Shown one piece after another: positions 38,121 through 52,809 of a stretch of DNA of 64,000 bases. Within the stretch, counting starts at the first letter, position 1. Each line of letters starts with the position of its first letter. This DNA comes from Persicaria tinctoria (Eukaryota; Streptophyta; Magnoliopsida; Caryophyllales; Polygonaceae): NCBI GenBank assembly GCA_037127255.1, contig JBANSL010000005.1:2728001-2792000 (forward strand), given 5' to 3'. A program made the translations under genes and the position numbers. The notes beneath the pieces were generated by a model that saw nothing but the letters and a program-made list of their open reading frames with translations, was not told the DNA's origin and did not search any database.

Positions 38121-40797
38121 TCATCCACCTCTAAAAACAAGTCTCGTCCCCGAGACTAAAATCACTCTAAAACATGGGGATGAAGTTTTAAATTGATGAG
38201 TCCAAGGATCATGCCATTGATTCTATAAGCATCTCATATGGGCCCGTATGAGGTCCTCACAATACCCTTGACATGATCATAACATTCCCAATTAGTCGCA
38301 GCAAGTATGTGATATGGGCCCTATCACACCCTTACCCCGACCTTTCGGTCACACCATAACTCGAAAAGCAATCATAGCGTCTCTACTAGGTCTTAGCAAG
38401 CATTCTATATGCGCCCCTATAAAATGCATGTATCCACTTCACGAGGCGTTATAATATAATACCGGGTTTGAAAATTTTCAAAAGGGATTCTGCAATTGGA
38501 AAAGATTGGCCTTAAAATCATTGAAATTTTCAGCATCGTTTATTCTTTTAAAATCCAAATTGATCACTTTCAAACCGCTCAAAATATTCAAACCCAACGT
38601 TTAACCAATCAACTTTACACCAAACAAGTCAAATCCTTTCAATCAAGATTTCGTCAACTCCTCCAACCAAATCAGTTTCCCGCATATCAATCAATCAAAT
38701 TCAGAAATCAGGAGGTGGAATCATCCACCTCTAAGGGGTAATCCCATATTTTCTTCCTAGTTTCCAAAATCATTCAATCATCATTCTCAACTCAATATGA
38801 ACCATAAGCCAATCAACTCATAACATCAGTAGCCATCTTTCACATGGCAAAACTCAACATCAACCATGATAATCTCAACCAATTGACATCTTAATAACAT
38901 AACATGTTTTCTCATAACATAAATCATACCATCCTTTCAAGACACGCCAAAACCAACAACAAAACCTCAACATCACATCACAAGTAGTAGAGTATATCTA
39001 TATCATACTGAAGGCATCACGAGTGCATAATCGAAGTCTCATAACTTATCACGCAAGCACACATGTCCAGAAATCAACGGGTTAAATCTTATGGGGTTAG
39101 TACGTCAATACACATCAAATCTCACAATCGCATATCGATAGCACAACACGAGTAGAACATATTCATCACGTTAATATTTCAACACAACCAGGTCATGCTA
39201 TTAAGGTTCTGAAAAAGGAAGATCAAGCAGTATATAAATCATCAAAATGTCAATATGCTCTGAAAGACATCACCTTAACTCATCACAATATTGAATGACA
39301 ATCATTTAGAAATCATGCACCATTATCTCATATATACTAATCATGATCATACTTCAAGCCATATTCATCATTTACACAACCAATAATCATGCTTGTCAAC
39401 CATATAGTACACATCATGCTTACTACCACATAATAAAACATCATGCTTCCATATAATAGCACATCATTATCCCACAGTTCATACTCATCATATCACAACA
39501 TGTCCTAACATGCTTCTAAACCAATATAACAGGATATCAAAGTATTAATATATCATGGTAACACTTGTCGCTACCAACTAGATTTTAATATTGCATATCA
39601 ACATGTAATTCCATATCAGGTTATCATGGTTGTTATCCAACATCATCCCAGCAGATATAAATGAATAAAATAATCAAGAAAATCCTCACATCATACCAAT
39701 CAAAAATAAAACACAACCACTCGCCCGTCTTCAATCTCAATCCAAGATTAATCCTCTTCTAAACTCAACAACACTAACTCCGACAAAATCCTCTAAAGGA
39801 ATCCCAATTCATTTCGACACTCCAATCTCACCCCTCATTCCATCAAGCACTCTCACACACCATCCACCTCTAAGAATCCAACTCCTATCTCTAACTCCAC
39901 ACCAGAGTACCCTCTCATACTATATCCTCACTTCTCTTAAGGCCATTTCTTACACTTCCCACACTTCCCAAGATATCACCATCATCATGCCTTGCAAAAT
40001 TCCTAAAGCTCACTCAGTCTTACCTAAACCAATATCTCTCTCTTGCGACTTATCTCGTAACATCCCGATATTCCTAACTACTCAAGCTCTTTAACCATTC
40101 TTCTACCACGCTACCAACGACCTCACCCACAGGTTCAAGGAAGAAGCAATCATGGACATTATTACACATAAGGACCACATCATATCAACTATCATTTATA
40201 AACATAAGATCATGGGTTCAACATTAACATTGCAACTGCATCAATAAATCTCAATTTATCGTTATGCTCAATTTTTATTACAAATCACCATATATGCACA
40301 TAATCAAGTCAAGCTAGCAAGTTTCATCATAATCTTATCTAATAAACAATTCAGGTTTCTCAGCATTTGCAGTTCACATTTTATAGGTAACGAATTTAGA
40401 TCATGCTTAGCAACTCAAGCATCAACGCATCAAGACATCATGTACATTAGAACTGTAAGGCACCGAATCATATCATCGTAAACAACAGACAATCAGACAA
40501 CAATTATTACCAAGTCACCACATGAACACATAAATGTCACCATCAAAGCAGTGCAACATAGTTATCAACATTATTCATAGAGGTTAGCAATTCAAACGGA
40601 GGACACTCCCGCCTGCTAGTCATATCGTACTCGATAGTCGCAATCCTCGAAACATACCTGTCCCACCAACACCGTCGATCATGAGGCTTGTGGGTTATGG
40701 GCCCACGATTTCGCCACACTGCTCTATCGCTATGTAACTTCCTTTCTTTTTCAAGCAACCGCTCAGCCAATGTATCTCGCATGAATCTGTAACGGCC
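38121..40797 (-). other. Outer LARD internal domain, left part
   Basis: Non-coding, rich in cat/atc-type low-complexity runs, and closely similar to 44010-46620 of the inner element. The polypurine tract is at 38121-38132. Near 40583-40741 a short minus-strand frame is shared with the inner element. Confidence 0.7.
40583..40741 (-). other. Short frame shared by both LARDs (outer copy)
   Basis: The minus strand encodes SDRAVWRNRGPITHKPHDRR, then CWWDRYVSRIATIEYDMTSR and RECPPFELLT. The same frame is open in the inner element (46436-46580), with about a dozen base differences in 150, several of which change residues. I recognise no family. It may be a relic of an ancestral coding region or an uninterrupted frame by chance. 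Confidence 0.4.
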
Positions 40798-43700
40798 CAG
40801 AATTATGATTTCTGGGTTACGTTTCAAGGGATAAAACCCCTTGTTCGTATCTTGCAATCCAGGTACGGGTCGAGGTTTCAAACTCATTTTAAGATTAGTA
40901 GAAAGAGGGATTTCAAACCCTAAAAACATCGAAGGGCCGTTGGGTACCCTTGACCTGTCCTAAGACTATGTCGCGGAATCCATTTCAGACGGAAGTAAGG
41001 CGAAAGCAAAGTAAAGATACAAGTGTCACGGAAGAATAGGTCAAAACCAAAACATGTGTGTTTAATTACCATTTTACTAAATTAGGATATTAGCCAGATT
41101 CTTCGATTCGCCAACAGGGAACCCCGTCATATAGACATCGAGCACTCAAATCTGCAGAGAATACCTTTAAAAGAAGAAAGGGGAAAGGAGTCAGATCGAG
41201 CCACTCATGCGGGACCGGCAGTCCTCGCTGAGGCCACATAGTATGTGCTATACCTAATAAAGATGCTCTAATGCAGTACGAAAGTCAAACACACTAGCAT
41301 GCCCCTAAGTATAATAATGTGCAGAAATACTGTAAAGGGCCCAAGACAATGCCAAGTGGCATATCCCTCTCCTACCTCCACCCCCTTCCGATAGGGCGGA
41401 GAGTGGCCAGCTCGTGAATGCATTCCATCATAATCGGGGGGCACGCATGCCTAACCCGCTCCACAATAAAGCCCGCAGGCATATCATAATACAAGGAAGT
41501 TCATGACTCGATTGACTCAGGGTACCCGATGAGGCTGTGCTACCCTATGACCCTAGCAAAGACTCTAGGACTATCACAGATAACAGCCGTTCTGTTTCAA
41601 ACGCATAAAGTAAACAGATGCTCAATCAATTAGTGCAACCTAAACATGATACTACATGGCATGCTTTTATGCATATGCAACACCTAACATAAAATGCAAC
41701 AACAGACATGAATGTCCAACCTGAGTAAGCCCACTAGGGAACTTACCTGAAGATGCAGAACAACAGGATAATAAAAGCAAGGGCCCAAATGCAAGTCCAA
41801 AGCAATCCAAACGCAATACACACCTATTATCAAGCCACTTCCGTAAGCTACCAGACTAACATTCACACACACGAAACCCAAGTTCTCAACATCCTTAAAA
41901 CCAATCGACGGTAAAATCATTTTTCCAAAACCTTTCCGATATGATCGACATCAACCAAAACCATTTAATCAAAATCATTGATAAATCTAACCAATAGTAT
42001 TTCTCAACTCTTAAATCCCAAATTAAGTCAACTCATATTCAAAATAATTTCCCAACTCTTACTTGGCCAAATTCCGACATTTATCATTTAAATCCTCAAC
42101 AAATTCTCAAAATCATATTATTAACACAATACCGGCATGTTTATTTTCAAAATCATTACATAAATAAATTCTGACACTTAGTCTCAAAATAATTCTATTT
42201 TCACAACTATATTTATAAATTACAACTCATAATTCATTTCAAATTCTCTAAAATAACATATTTAAATCATCACTTAAAACATATTCCAATAGTGTCTCTT
42301 TGAAACTATTTTATAATATATAATAATAATTTCATAAATATATTTCCTCAAAACAGAATGTTATAGTAATAATAATAATAATCATAACAATAATTATAAT
42401 CATATAACATCACCTTAATATAACTCAATAGTATAAAATAACCAATGCTCTCAAAAGTCCAAACTCACAGCCCAAGATGTAACCCGGAATAACAAGCCCA
42501 AACCCGGATCCAGAATAAAATTAGGCCCAACCCGAAAAATTAGGCCCAAAACCCGCCAATGAAAACTGAAGAGAAGGAAAGGCCCAAATAGGGCATGCCT
42601 CCCTGAAGCTCAGACATAGCTCTCTGAACGCCGAACATAAAGCGAAGGGAAAGAAGAATAGGACCTGTCGGCGGCCTTCTGGCCTGAAAACCATCCCATC
42701 CCCGTCGTCAGACATTTCCGACAACAACCCAAGCAAAGAGACTCAACCGCGAGGGAAGGAGAGAGAGAAAGAGAGAGATTACCGAGATCGGAGAACTTCG
42801 TCGGGAGAGCTTCGTCGGAGGAGCGATTGGGCTCGTCGGAGGCGGAATTCAAGCTGGTTCAGCCTAGGCCGAAGGTAGAGGGTCAAAAGGCGCGTTTTAT
42901 GGCGATTTAGAGACAAAGGAAGAGGAGGAACTCACCGGAATCGGATCAAGACAGAACAGGGAAGAGAAGGGACGAGCGGCGCTGGATTTCTGGGCGGCAC
43001 AGCTCCGCTTCGTCAGTCCTCGGAGGTGGCTCGGAAGGGGCTCAGCGAGGCTCGTTTTCGCCCAGAGATGCGCTCTGGAAAACAAGGGACAGGGAGGGCG
43101 CCAGTGTTGCTGCCGTCGGAACCCAGGGAAGGAGAACAGAGAACGTGGACGGCGCTACAACGACTTCAACGCCTGGAAGTGCTCGGGCGTCTTCCTCTTC
43201 TGTTGCAGACGTCGGAGGAAGGAGGAGCCGGTGGCTGACGTCTGGAGGCCGAGAGAAGGTGGTGGTTGGACCTGATGAAAGCCGAGGAAAAGGCTTGGAA
43301 GAGGTAGAGAGATGGGATTGCAGGTCTCTCATTCTTTCTTTTCTTTGAATCAATCGAAGAGGTAAGGGAGAGTGGTTGTGGGTGTGAAACCAAATGAAGT
43401 GGGGGAGCTCTTACAGAAATCTGTAATCAGGAGGAGGGAGGTGCACTGCAGAGCTTTGGCGTGGTTGTGTTGCCCGAATTGGAGGAGGCAAGGCCTGGGA
43501 AAAGAAGAAGGGGGATGGAGTGTTGAGCCACAAAGAGGAATGAAGGGAAGATGTTGCAGCTATCGACAGAAGAGGGAGGGGGAGGTGTTGACTGGGATTG
43601 TTCACACAAAAGAGGAAGAAGACAAAGTAATACATGTTTTCAAAAATCACAATTCAAAATACCCGGGAATAAACCTTAAAATCCACGTTCTCTCTCGACC

Positions 43701-43888
43701 TTATCCCGACTCGATCGACTTTGATTTGTAAATCATTATCGGAATTAAATTAATCTATCCAGACTCGCAACTCAAAAGCGGAACACAATTTCATATGAAA
43801 ATCTGTTTTAGAATAATGCCGGAATTGTTTCGAAAGATTTTAATTTCGATTTAGTAATTTAAAGACGAGTTTTCCTTAAAATATCCGA

Positions 43889-43929
<41 letters not shown>

Positions 43930-44009
43930 ATTATTATTTTTTTTTCTCGACTTAAATCCATTTTATATTATTTGTTGAAATTTATTATTTAAAAATCCGG
44001 GCCTTTACA
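40798..44009 (-). repeat. Inner LARD LTR, left copy (3' LTR)
   Basis: 3212 bp. About 42520-43630 is GC-rich with overlapping frames on both strands, followed by an AT microsatellite (about 43891-43926). The pair partner at 49575-52809 is almost identical apart from scattered substitutions and microsatellite length. Confidence 0.9.
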
Positions 44010-46435
44010 TCATCCACCTCTAAAAACAAGTCTCGTCCCCGAGACTAAAACCAAAATAAAGCAGGGGATGAAGTTTGAAATTAATGAGTCCTAGGACCAT
44101 GTCCAAGAATCTTGTAATCATCTCGGTTGTGTCTTCCGGGATTCTCACAACATTCTAGTCACGGTCGTGACATCTCCAATTGGCCTTGACAAGTATGCGA
44201 TAAGCGCCCCTATCACATCCCCGCTTCGACTTTTCGGAAGTACCACAACTCGATCTCTACAATAGCATCACTAGGTCTTAGCAAGCACCCTATAGGCGCC
44301 CCCATAAAATGCATGTATCCACTTCGTGAAGTATCATAGAGTTGCCCGGGTTTGAAAAGTTTCTAAAGAGATTCCGCAATTGAAAATAAATATTAGCCTC
44401 AAAATCGTTGAAATTCTCGGTATCGTTCATTCTTCTACAATCCAAGTTAGTCCTTTTTCAAAACCGTTCAAAATCTTCCACTGCAACGTCTAATCAAGCA
44501 ACCTTGCACCAAAACAAGTCAAATCTTTTCAAATCAAGATTTTGTCAAAATCTTCCAACCACCAGATCAATTTCTCGCATACCAAACAATCAAATTCAAA
44601 AGCTGAGAGGTGGAATCATCCACCTCTAAGGGCTAATCCCATATTCTCTTCCTAGTTTCCAGAATCAAATCAATCCATCAATCTCCATTCAAGCAAGGTT
44701 CATAAGCCATAAAAAATGCATAACAGCTTAAACCAATCAATCTCCAACTAACACATCATACGACAAGTCTCAACCATGTACCCACACAGTGCCACAAGGT
44801 CACATCAAGCATCTCCAAATCACACTAAAGGTTATAATGTGCATCTCAACAACATATCAAAATCATAACAACGTCTCGACATCACACCATAAATCATAAA
44901 AGGTATCTCACTATCGCATATCAACACCGCAATCATAGTAGGGTCAGACACAATAAGGGATCTCATTTAACGCATAAATTCCAATTTCTATCCAGCATTA
45001 TCATAACAGATTTATCACATCAAACATTTGTATTTGCAAGGTTAGCCACAACGGAATTTCATCATAAGTCAATGAAACAAAACTAATTATAACCACATCA
45101 ATACAAACAAGGTCATGCTATTAAGATTCAACAAAAGGGAAGATAAGCAGTATATCAACATCAAAATGTCAACATGTTCTCCAGATATCATCTCAATTCG
45201 TCACAACACCATATAACGATCATTTAGTCATTAGGCAGATATACACTATTACCTAATATATACAAGTCGTATTCATGTTCTAAGTCATATTCATCATTTA
45301 ATATATCAATAATCATGCTTGCTAACCATATAATAACACGGTATTATCTCATGTATCATATCACAACACATCCTATCATGCTTCTAAAACAACATAGCAG
45401 AGCAGCATTATATCATGATAACATTTGTCACTACCAACTAGATTTCAATATTGCATAACAACATGTAATATCATTCTGGATCAGATTCATCATAGTTGCT
45501 ATCTAACATCATGCCAGCAAATATAATTAAATCACATAATCAAGAAAATTCTCACGTCATACCAGTCAAAATAAAATACAACCCCCACTCACCCATCTCT
45601 ACTGTCAAGCCAAGACTAATCCTCTTCTAGACTCGCCAACGTCAACTCGGACAAAATTTCCCCCAAAGAAATCTCAATTTATTTCGATACTCCAATCTCA
45701 CCCCTCATTCCATCAAGCACTACCACACATCATCCACCTCTAAGAACCCAACTCCTATCTCCAACTTCACACATGAGCACCCTCTCATACTATGTCCTCA
45801 ATACTCTCAAAAGCCATTCCCCACACTTCTCATACTACTCAAGACATCACAAGCATCATACCCTGCCAACATCTCTCTCTCTCTCTCGTGATTTGCCTAA
45901 TAAACCATCGGTCACCCTAATTGCTCAAATTCTTTCACCACTCTCCGACCACACTACCAAATGATCTCACCCACAGGTTTAAAGGAGAAACAATCATGAA
46001 ATCATCACACATAAGATCTACATCAGGTCAACCAGCATTTATAAACATAGAATCATGGGTTCATAATCAATTATTGTAACTATGTCAACAAGTTTCAATT
46101 TACCATCATGCTCAATCATTATTACAAATCATCATATATGCACATAATCAAGTCAAGATAGCAGGTTGCATCATAACCTTAGAAGATAAACAATTCAGGT
46201 TTTTAGCATTGCAGTTCATACTTTCATAGGTACAGGAATTTAGATAATGCTTAGCAACTCAAGCATCAATGCATCAAGACATCATGTACATTAGAACTGT
46301 AAGGCACCGAATCATATCATCATAAACAACAGACAATCAGACAACAATTATTACCAAGTCAGCACATCAACACATAAACGTCACCATCAAAGCATTGCAA
46401 CATGTTTATCAACATATTTAGAAAAGTTAGCAATT

Positions 46436-46580
46436 CAAACGGAGGACACTCCCGCCTGCAAGTCATATCATACTCGATAGCCGCAATCCTCAGAACATAC
46501 TTGTCCCACCAACACCGTCGATCATGAGGCTTGTGGGTTATGGGCCCACGCTTCCGCCACACAGCTCTATCGTTATGCAA
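46436..46580 (-). other. Short frame shared by both LARDs (inner copy)
   Basis: The minus strand encodes NDRAVWRKRGPITHKPHDRR, then CWWDKYVLRIAAIEYDMTCR and RECPPFELLT, in step with the outer copy at 40583-40741. Function unknown. Confidence 0.4.
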
Positions 46581-49558
46581 CTTCCTTTCTCTTTCATGTG
46601 CGGTCGCTCGTTCAATGTATCGCGTAGGAGTTCAAGTTAGCGGAGATAGGGGAGTGACAAGATAAGATAACCCAAATTCCTTTCGGGGACAAACACGTAC
46701 CACAACTAAAGACGACAATACTAGAGGCAAGACTCTGACCCGAGAATAGCAACAACGCCCTTATGGAGGTCTATTAGGTTGCAATTGTGACAAACATACA
46801 CAAATTCATAATGGGGCATATCAATCATATTAATCCACACTAACATGTACCTATCTCAAGAAGCACGACATACGTATTCATTCCTAAAAGACATATTCGA
46901 GTGCTACACGGGTGCACGCGAGACAAGATAGTAGTCTATTATCCCATGAAGGCAAATATGCCTAGCAACTTAAGCAAGATATGCAGGATTAAATAGGCAT
47001 CACAATTATCACATATATGAACAATGCACGAGCGTAGTGTATGCATCATAAAAGGACATGTAAGAGCAACATAGTAACTATCTTATCTGACACAATGATC
47101 GTATAATAGGTCAAGCATGGCACGTAATCATATGGCGAGATACATTTAGAAAGCATGGGTCCTACATGGTACTAGTGATACATTATGTGATACAAGCATA
47201 GTCAAGAGTCATCAAGAGGAGTTCAGCATAATATTTACGAAACATGAGACATCGTCAAAAGTAACAAGAAATCCACCATGGGCGATACATTATAATCATA
47301 CTAAGAACGAACCATCATAGAGCACATTAACGATACAATAATCATCACATCATAGAACAAGTACAACACGTGATCATTTGGCGAGTCATATTGGAAATCA
47401 TAAGCCCTACATGACACTACTGGCACATATCGAACATGCACACAATCAAGATAACTCGACTAGATTCATTCTAACATTCAGGTGTCATGCGTATGCGGAA
47501 TCATGGTATAGCGTGGTGTGTGATCATGCGAGGTGTCAAGTCATACATTTATGCAAGCACGAGAGGATGTCATAGAATAATAGGGTAACACTACCGAGCG
47601 ATAACATGTAAGCATGCTAGGATTACCCAATTACGGAGAGCAAGTCAATCATCGAACTCAACATTAATCTAATCAGGGTGAGTAAAACAATCTAAGATGA
47701 TAGGAAAAGAGAAGGATCACACTATCAGGGACCTAGCTCAGAGAAAATCAAAAGTAATGTAGGCAAGATGTAAATTCGCACAAGTTACAATCAAGGGTCC
47801 TACATGACACTAATGGCTCAACACAACATTTGATACATACATGTGCTTGATTGACTAACACAACGATACAAACGAGACCACATTAACATAGTCCAGCGAT
47901 ACAAGGTGTGGGAGGAATGTAGCAGTGCATAATATAAGCCTACGTAACATGGCAATATAAGTAGAATACAGGGGCATGTGTTCCAGTTTAATAATACTAA
48001 ATGAGACATGCATATATCAAGATATTACTTCGATAACATTGTCACATATGGAACTAATAATTTAATCAAGCAAGGCCAAGGGCAACACTAACTAAAATGC
48101 CGAGGAGATCATCTTACGGGGCATTCGTACAAAGAAGAGCTTACCACACTATCATGGACCTAATTCAGGAAAAGCTACATCCATATAGACTCATATCATG
48201 CCATTCATATTTCTAACCAATCAGTAGTACGATCATTACAATAGGTCAATTGGACACGCGAGACCAAACATAATCATGACAGAAAGTGAGATGCAACACG
48301 AGACCTCTAAACAATGTGACTAGCGTGGATACAGAATGTTATACACTCACGAATTTACATTAAGGATCATCACAATAACATGTATGGGAAATTACATATC
48401 ATATAAGGCAAGTTGACATCAAGTTGTAGCACGTATCAAATAAGGAACTTGCTTCTTCAGGGTGTCAAAATTTAACGATCACACTAGCATGAACCTAATC
48501 CAGGAGAAAATAACGATCATGTAGGATCATACCATATGGTTCATGTTTCCAATCCATCATACGATTAATAGGCCAAGTAAACATGCTATAACAACATATA
48601 ATCATGATAGAAGGCAAGACACAACACGAGACTTGAGAAATGTAACTAACCACATTATGAGCTTAATAATAAAATCATGACAGAAAGCAAGGCATAACAG
48701 GAGCAGCTTTTACTAATGATCATTTGCAAGCTACATGCGGAAGATTACAAGATTATGTCATGCAATTCAGAGAGAGTCACCATAACAACCGGACAGAAAT
48801 TCCTAAGGGCATCCACTGACTTTTCCCAACCGACTTATCACCCTTCCTTCCCGTGGGACTCTGGTACGACTCTTCGTGGTAAGAAAACACTGGTTGATTA
48901 TCATAAGAATCGAGAAAGACAACCCCATGACACCTTACTTTTGACTCAAAATGCCATCAAGAACCACCTTCCAATACTCACGCAGACAACCTTCATACCC
49001 ATAAATGACTCCGGCACAATTTGTTTACCAACCCGATTCCCCGTGGAAGACACTGACGTACGGGAAAAAGACTCGATAGAACCGTCAAAGGGTTAACAAA
49101 AATAGTGAAAGAGGCTATTTCACACAAGTTGGGTTTGACCACACAAAACAAGGGTACTCCCACTATCCCGTTTATATAGATCAGTCAATACACATTTAAT
49201 TGTTAGGCATTCCAATCAGACTTTAGCATATTAAGCACTCAGCATAGAATCAGTCAATAACACTCATAATGATCTCCTTAGAGTCTCCCAACCCATCTGT
49301 AAAGAACAAGCTGATATTTTGCCTACCGTTCCCACCACACCCAATAGGGGTGGTCTAGCGCTTTCACTACCCACTCGCGTCCCCATTTGGTCGGTCTTCC
49401 TCTTTTATTACAAGTCAAGTCCATTACTTAGTCCAATTTCAATTAGTCATCTTAAGTTCATTTTGCGCTTCTTAAAATCCCTTGAAATCCTTTGAAATTC
49501 ATGGGCGGTTTTCCAAAACATACACTCGACCCTTACGTACCCGAATTGCACAACCTCA

Positions 49559-49570
49559 GCTCTGATACCA
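49559..49570 (-). other. Inner LARD primer-binding site (tRNA-iMet type)
   Basis: TGGTATCAGAGC on the minus strand is complementary to the 3' end of plant initiator Met-tRNA. It starts four bases from the LTR edge at 49575 and fixes the element's orientation. Confidence 0.85.
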
Positions 49571-49574
49571 TCTT

Positions 49575-52500
49575 TGTAACGGCCCAGAATTATGATTTCC
49601 GGGTTACGTTTCAAGGGATAAAACCCCTTGTTCGGATCTTGCAATCCAGGTACGGGTCGAGGTTTCAAACTCATTTTAAGATTAGTAGAAAGAGGGATTT
49701 CAAACCCTAAAAACATCGAAGGGCCGTTGGGTACCCTTGACCTGTCCTAAGACTATGTCGCGGAATCCATTTCAGACGGAAGTAAGGCGAAAGAAAAGTA
49801 AAGATACAAGTGTCACGGAAGAACCGGTCAAAACCAAAACATGAGTGTTTAATTACCATTTTACTAAATTAGGATATTAGCCAGATTCTTCGATTCACCA
49901 ACAGGGAACCCCGTCATATAGACATCGAGCACTCAAATCTGCAGAGAATACCTTTAAAAGAAGAATGGGGAAAGGAGTCAGATCGAGCCACTCATGCGGG
50001 ACCGGCAGTCCTCGCTGAGGCCACATAGTATGTGCTATACCTAATAAAGATGCTCTAATGCAGTACGAAAGTCAAACACACTAGCATGCCCCTAAGTATA
50101 ATAATGTGCAGAAATACTGTAAAGGGCCCAAGACAATGCCAAGTGGCATATCCCTCTCCTACCTCCACCCCCTTCCGATAGGGCGGAGACTGGCCAGCTC
50201 GTGAATGCATTCCATCATAATCGGGGGGCACGCATGCCTAACCCGCTCCACAATAAAGCCCGCAGGCATATCATAATACAAGGAAGTTCATGACTCGATT
50301 GACTCAGGGTACCCGATGCGGCTGGGCTACCCTATGACCCTAGCAAAGACTCCAGGACTATCACAGATAACGACCGTTCTATTTCAAACGCATAAAGTAA
50401 ACAGATGCTCAATCAATTAGTGCAACCTAAACATGATACTACATGGCATGCTTTTATGCATATGCAACACCTAACATAAAATGCAACAACAGGCATGAAT
50501 GTCCAACCTGAGTAAGCCCCCTAGGGAACTTACCTGAAGATGCAGAACAACAGGATAATACAAGCAAGGGCCCAAATGCAAGTCCAAAGCAATCACAAAG
50601 CAATCCAAACGCAATACACACCTATTATCAAGCCACTTCCGTAAGCTACCAGACTAACATTCACACACACGAAACCCAAGTTCTCAACATCCTTAAAACC
50701 AATCGACGGTAAAATCATTTTTCCAAAACCTTTCCGATATGATCGACATCAACCAAAACCATTTAATCAAAATCATTGATAAATCTCACCAACAGTATTT
50801 CTCAACTCTTAAATCCCAAATTAAGTCAACTCATATTCAAAATAATTTCCCAACTCTTACTTGGCCAAATTCCGACATTTATCATTTAAATCCTCAACAA
50901 ATTCTCAAAATCATATTATTAACACAATACCGGCATGTTTATTTTCAAAATCATTACATAAATAAATTATGACACTTAGTCACAAAATAATTCTATTTTC
51001 ACAACTATATTTATAAATTACAACTCATAATTCATTTCAAATTCTCTACAAAACCATATTTAAATCATCACTTAAAACATATTCCAATAGTGTCTCTTTG
51101 AAACTATTTTATAATATATAATAATAATTTCATAAATATATTTCCTCAAAACAGAATATTATAGTAAAAATAATAATAATCATAAAAATAATTATAATCA
51201 TATAACATCACCTTAATATAACTCAATAGTATAAAATAACCAATGCTCTCAAAAGTCCAAACTCACAGCCCAAGATGTAACCCGGAATAACAAGCCCAAA
51301 CCCGGATCCAGAATAAAATTAGGCCCAACCCGAAAAATTAGGCCCAAAACCCGCCAATGAAAACTGAAGAGAAGGAAAGGCCCAAATAGGGCATGCCTCC
51401 CTCAAGCTCAGGCAGAGCTCTCTGAACGCCGAACATAAAGCGAAGGGAAAGAAGAATAGGACCTGCCGGCGGCCTTCCGGCCTGAAAACCATCCCATCCC
51501 CGCCGTCAGACATTTCCGACAACAACCCAAGCAAAGAGACTCAACCGCGAGGGAAGGAGAGAGAGAAAGAGAGAGATTACCGAGATCGGAGAACTTCGTC
51601 GGGAGAGCTTCGTCGGAGGAGCGATTGGGCTCGTCGGAGGCGGAATTCAAGCCGGTTCAGCCTAGGCCGAAGGTAGAGGGTCAAAAGGCGCGTTTTTATG
51701 GCGATTTAGAGAGAAAGGAAGAGGAGGAACTCACCGGAATCGGATCAAGACAGAACATGGAAGAGGAGGGACGAGCGGCGCTGGATTTCTGGGCGGCACA
51801 GCTCCGCTTCGTCAGTCCTCGGAGGTGGCTCGGAAGGGGCTCAACGAGGCTCGGTTTCGCCCAGAGATGCGCTCTGGAAAACAAGGGACAGGGAGGGCGC
51901 CAGTGTTGCTGCCGTCGGAACTCAGGGAAGGGGAACAGAGAACGTGGACGACGCTACAACGACTTCAGCGCCTGGAGGTGCTCGGGCGTCTTCCTCTTCT
52001 GTTCCAGACGTCGGAGGAAGGAGGAGCTGGTGGCTGACGTCTGGAGGCCGAGAGAAGGTGGTGGTTGGAATTGATGAAAGCCGAGGAAAAGGCTTGGAAG
52101 AGGTAGAGAGATGGGATTACAGGTCTCTCCTTCTTTCTTTTCTTTGAATCAATCGAAGAGGTAAGGGAGAGTGGTTGTGGGTGTGAAACCAAATGTAGTG
52201 GGGGAGCTCTTACAAAAATCTGTAATCAGGAGGAGGAAGGTGCACTGCAGAGCTTTGGCGTGGTTGTGTTGCCCGAATTGGAGGAGGCAAGGCCATGGAA
52301 AAGAAGAAGGGGGATGGAGTGTTGAGCCACAAAGAGGAATGAAGGGAAGATGTTGCAGCTGTCGACAGAAGAGGGAGGGGGAGGTGTTGACTGGGATTGT
52401 TCACACAAAAGAGGAAGAAGACAAAGTAATACATGTTTTCAAAAATCACAATTCAAAATACCCGGAATTAAACCTTAAAATCCACGTTCTCTCTCGACCT

Positions 52501-52687
52501 TATCCCGACTCGATCGACTTTGATTTGTAAATCATTATCGGAATTAAATTAATCTATCCAGACTCGCAACTCAAAAGCGGAACACAATTTCATATGAAAA
52601 TCTGTTTTAGAATAATGCCGGAATTGTTTCGAAAGATTTTAATTTCGATTTAGTAATTTAAAGACGAGTTTTCCTTAAAATATCCGA

Positions 52688-52718
<31 letters not shown>

Positions 52719-52809
52719 TTATTATTATTATTATTATTATTTTTTCTCGACTTAAATCCATTTTATATTATTTGTTGAAATTTATTATTTAAAAATCCAG
52801 GCCTTTACA
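49575..52809 (-). repeat. Inner LARD LTR, right copy (5' LTR)
   Basis: 3235 bp, partner of 40798-44009. The AT microsatellite (about 52691-52719) is shorter than in the partner and is followed by an added (ATT)n run. Confidence 0.9.

Larger units (their letters stand above)
44010..49574 (-). other. Inner LARD internal domain
   Basis: 5565 bp bounded by the polypurine tract (next to 44010) and the primer-binding site. It is low-complexity and AT-rich with frequent atca/cata runs. The longest frames (for example 48716-49096) have no domain. A short frame at 46436-46580 is shared with the outer element. Confidence 0.75.
40798..52809 (-). mobile_element. Inner LARD-type LTR retroelement (non-coding), intact
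   Basis: LTRs at 40798-44009 and 49575-52809 (about 3.2 kb each) run TGTAACG to TTTACA. They are flanked by the 5-bp duplication gaatc at 40793-40797 and 52810-52814, both inside the outer element, which proves later insertion. Orientation is minus. A perfect initiator-Met-tRNA primer-binding site (TGGTATCAGAGC) lies four bases inside the right-hand LTR at 49559-49570. The 5.57-kb interior has no gag-pol motif in any frame. The LTR termini (about 1.1 kb) are nearly the same as those of the outer element, but the centre of the LTR differs, so this is a sister subfamily. Confidence 0.88.

Noticed and set aside
42521..43731. Frames repeated in both inner LTR copies (also 51319-52530)
   Set aside because: Repetition follows from LTR identity. 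Composition is that of GC-rich leader DNA, and several frames overlap in opposite directions.
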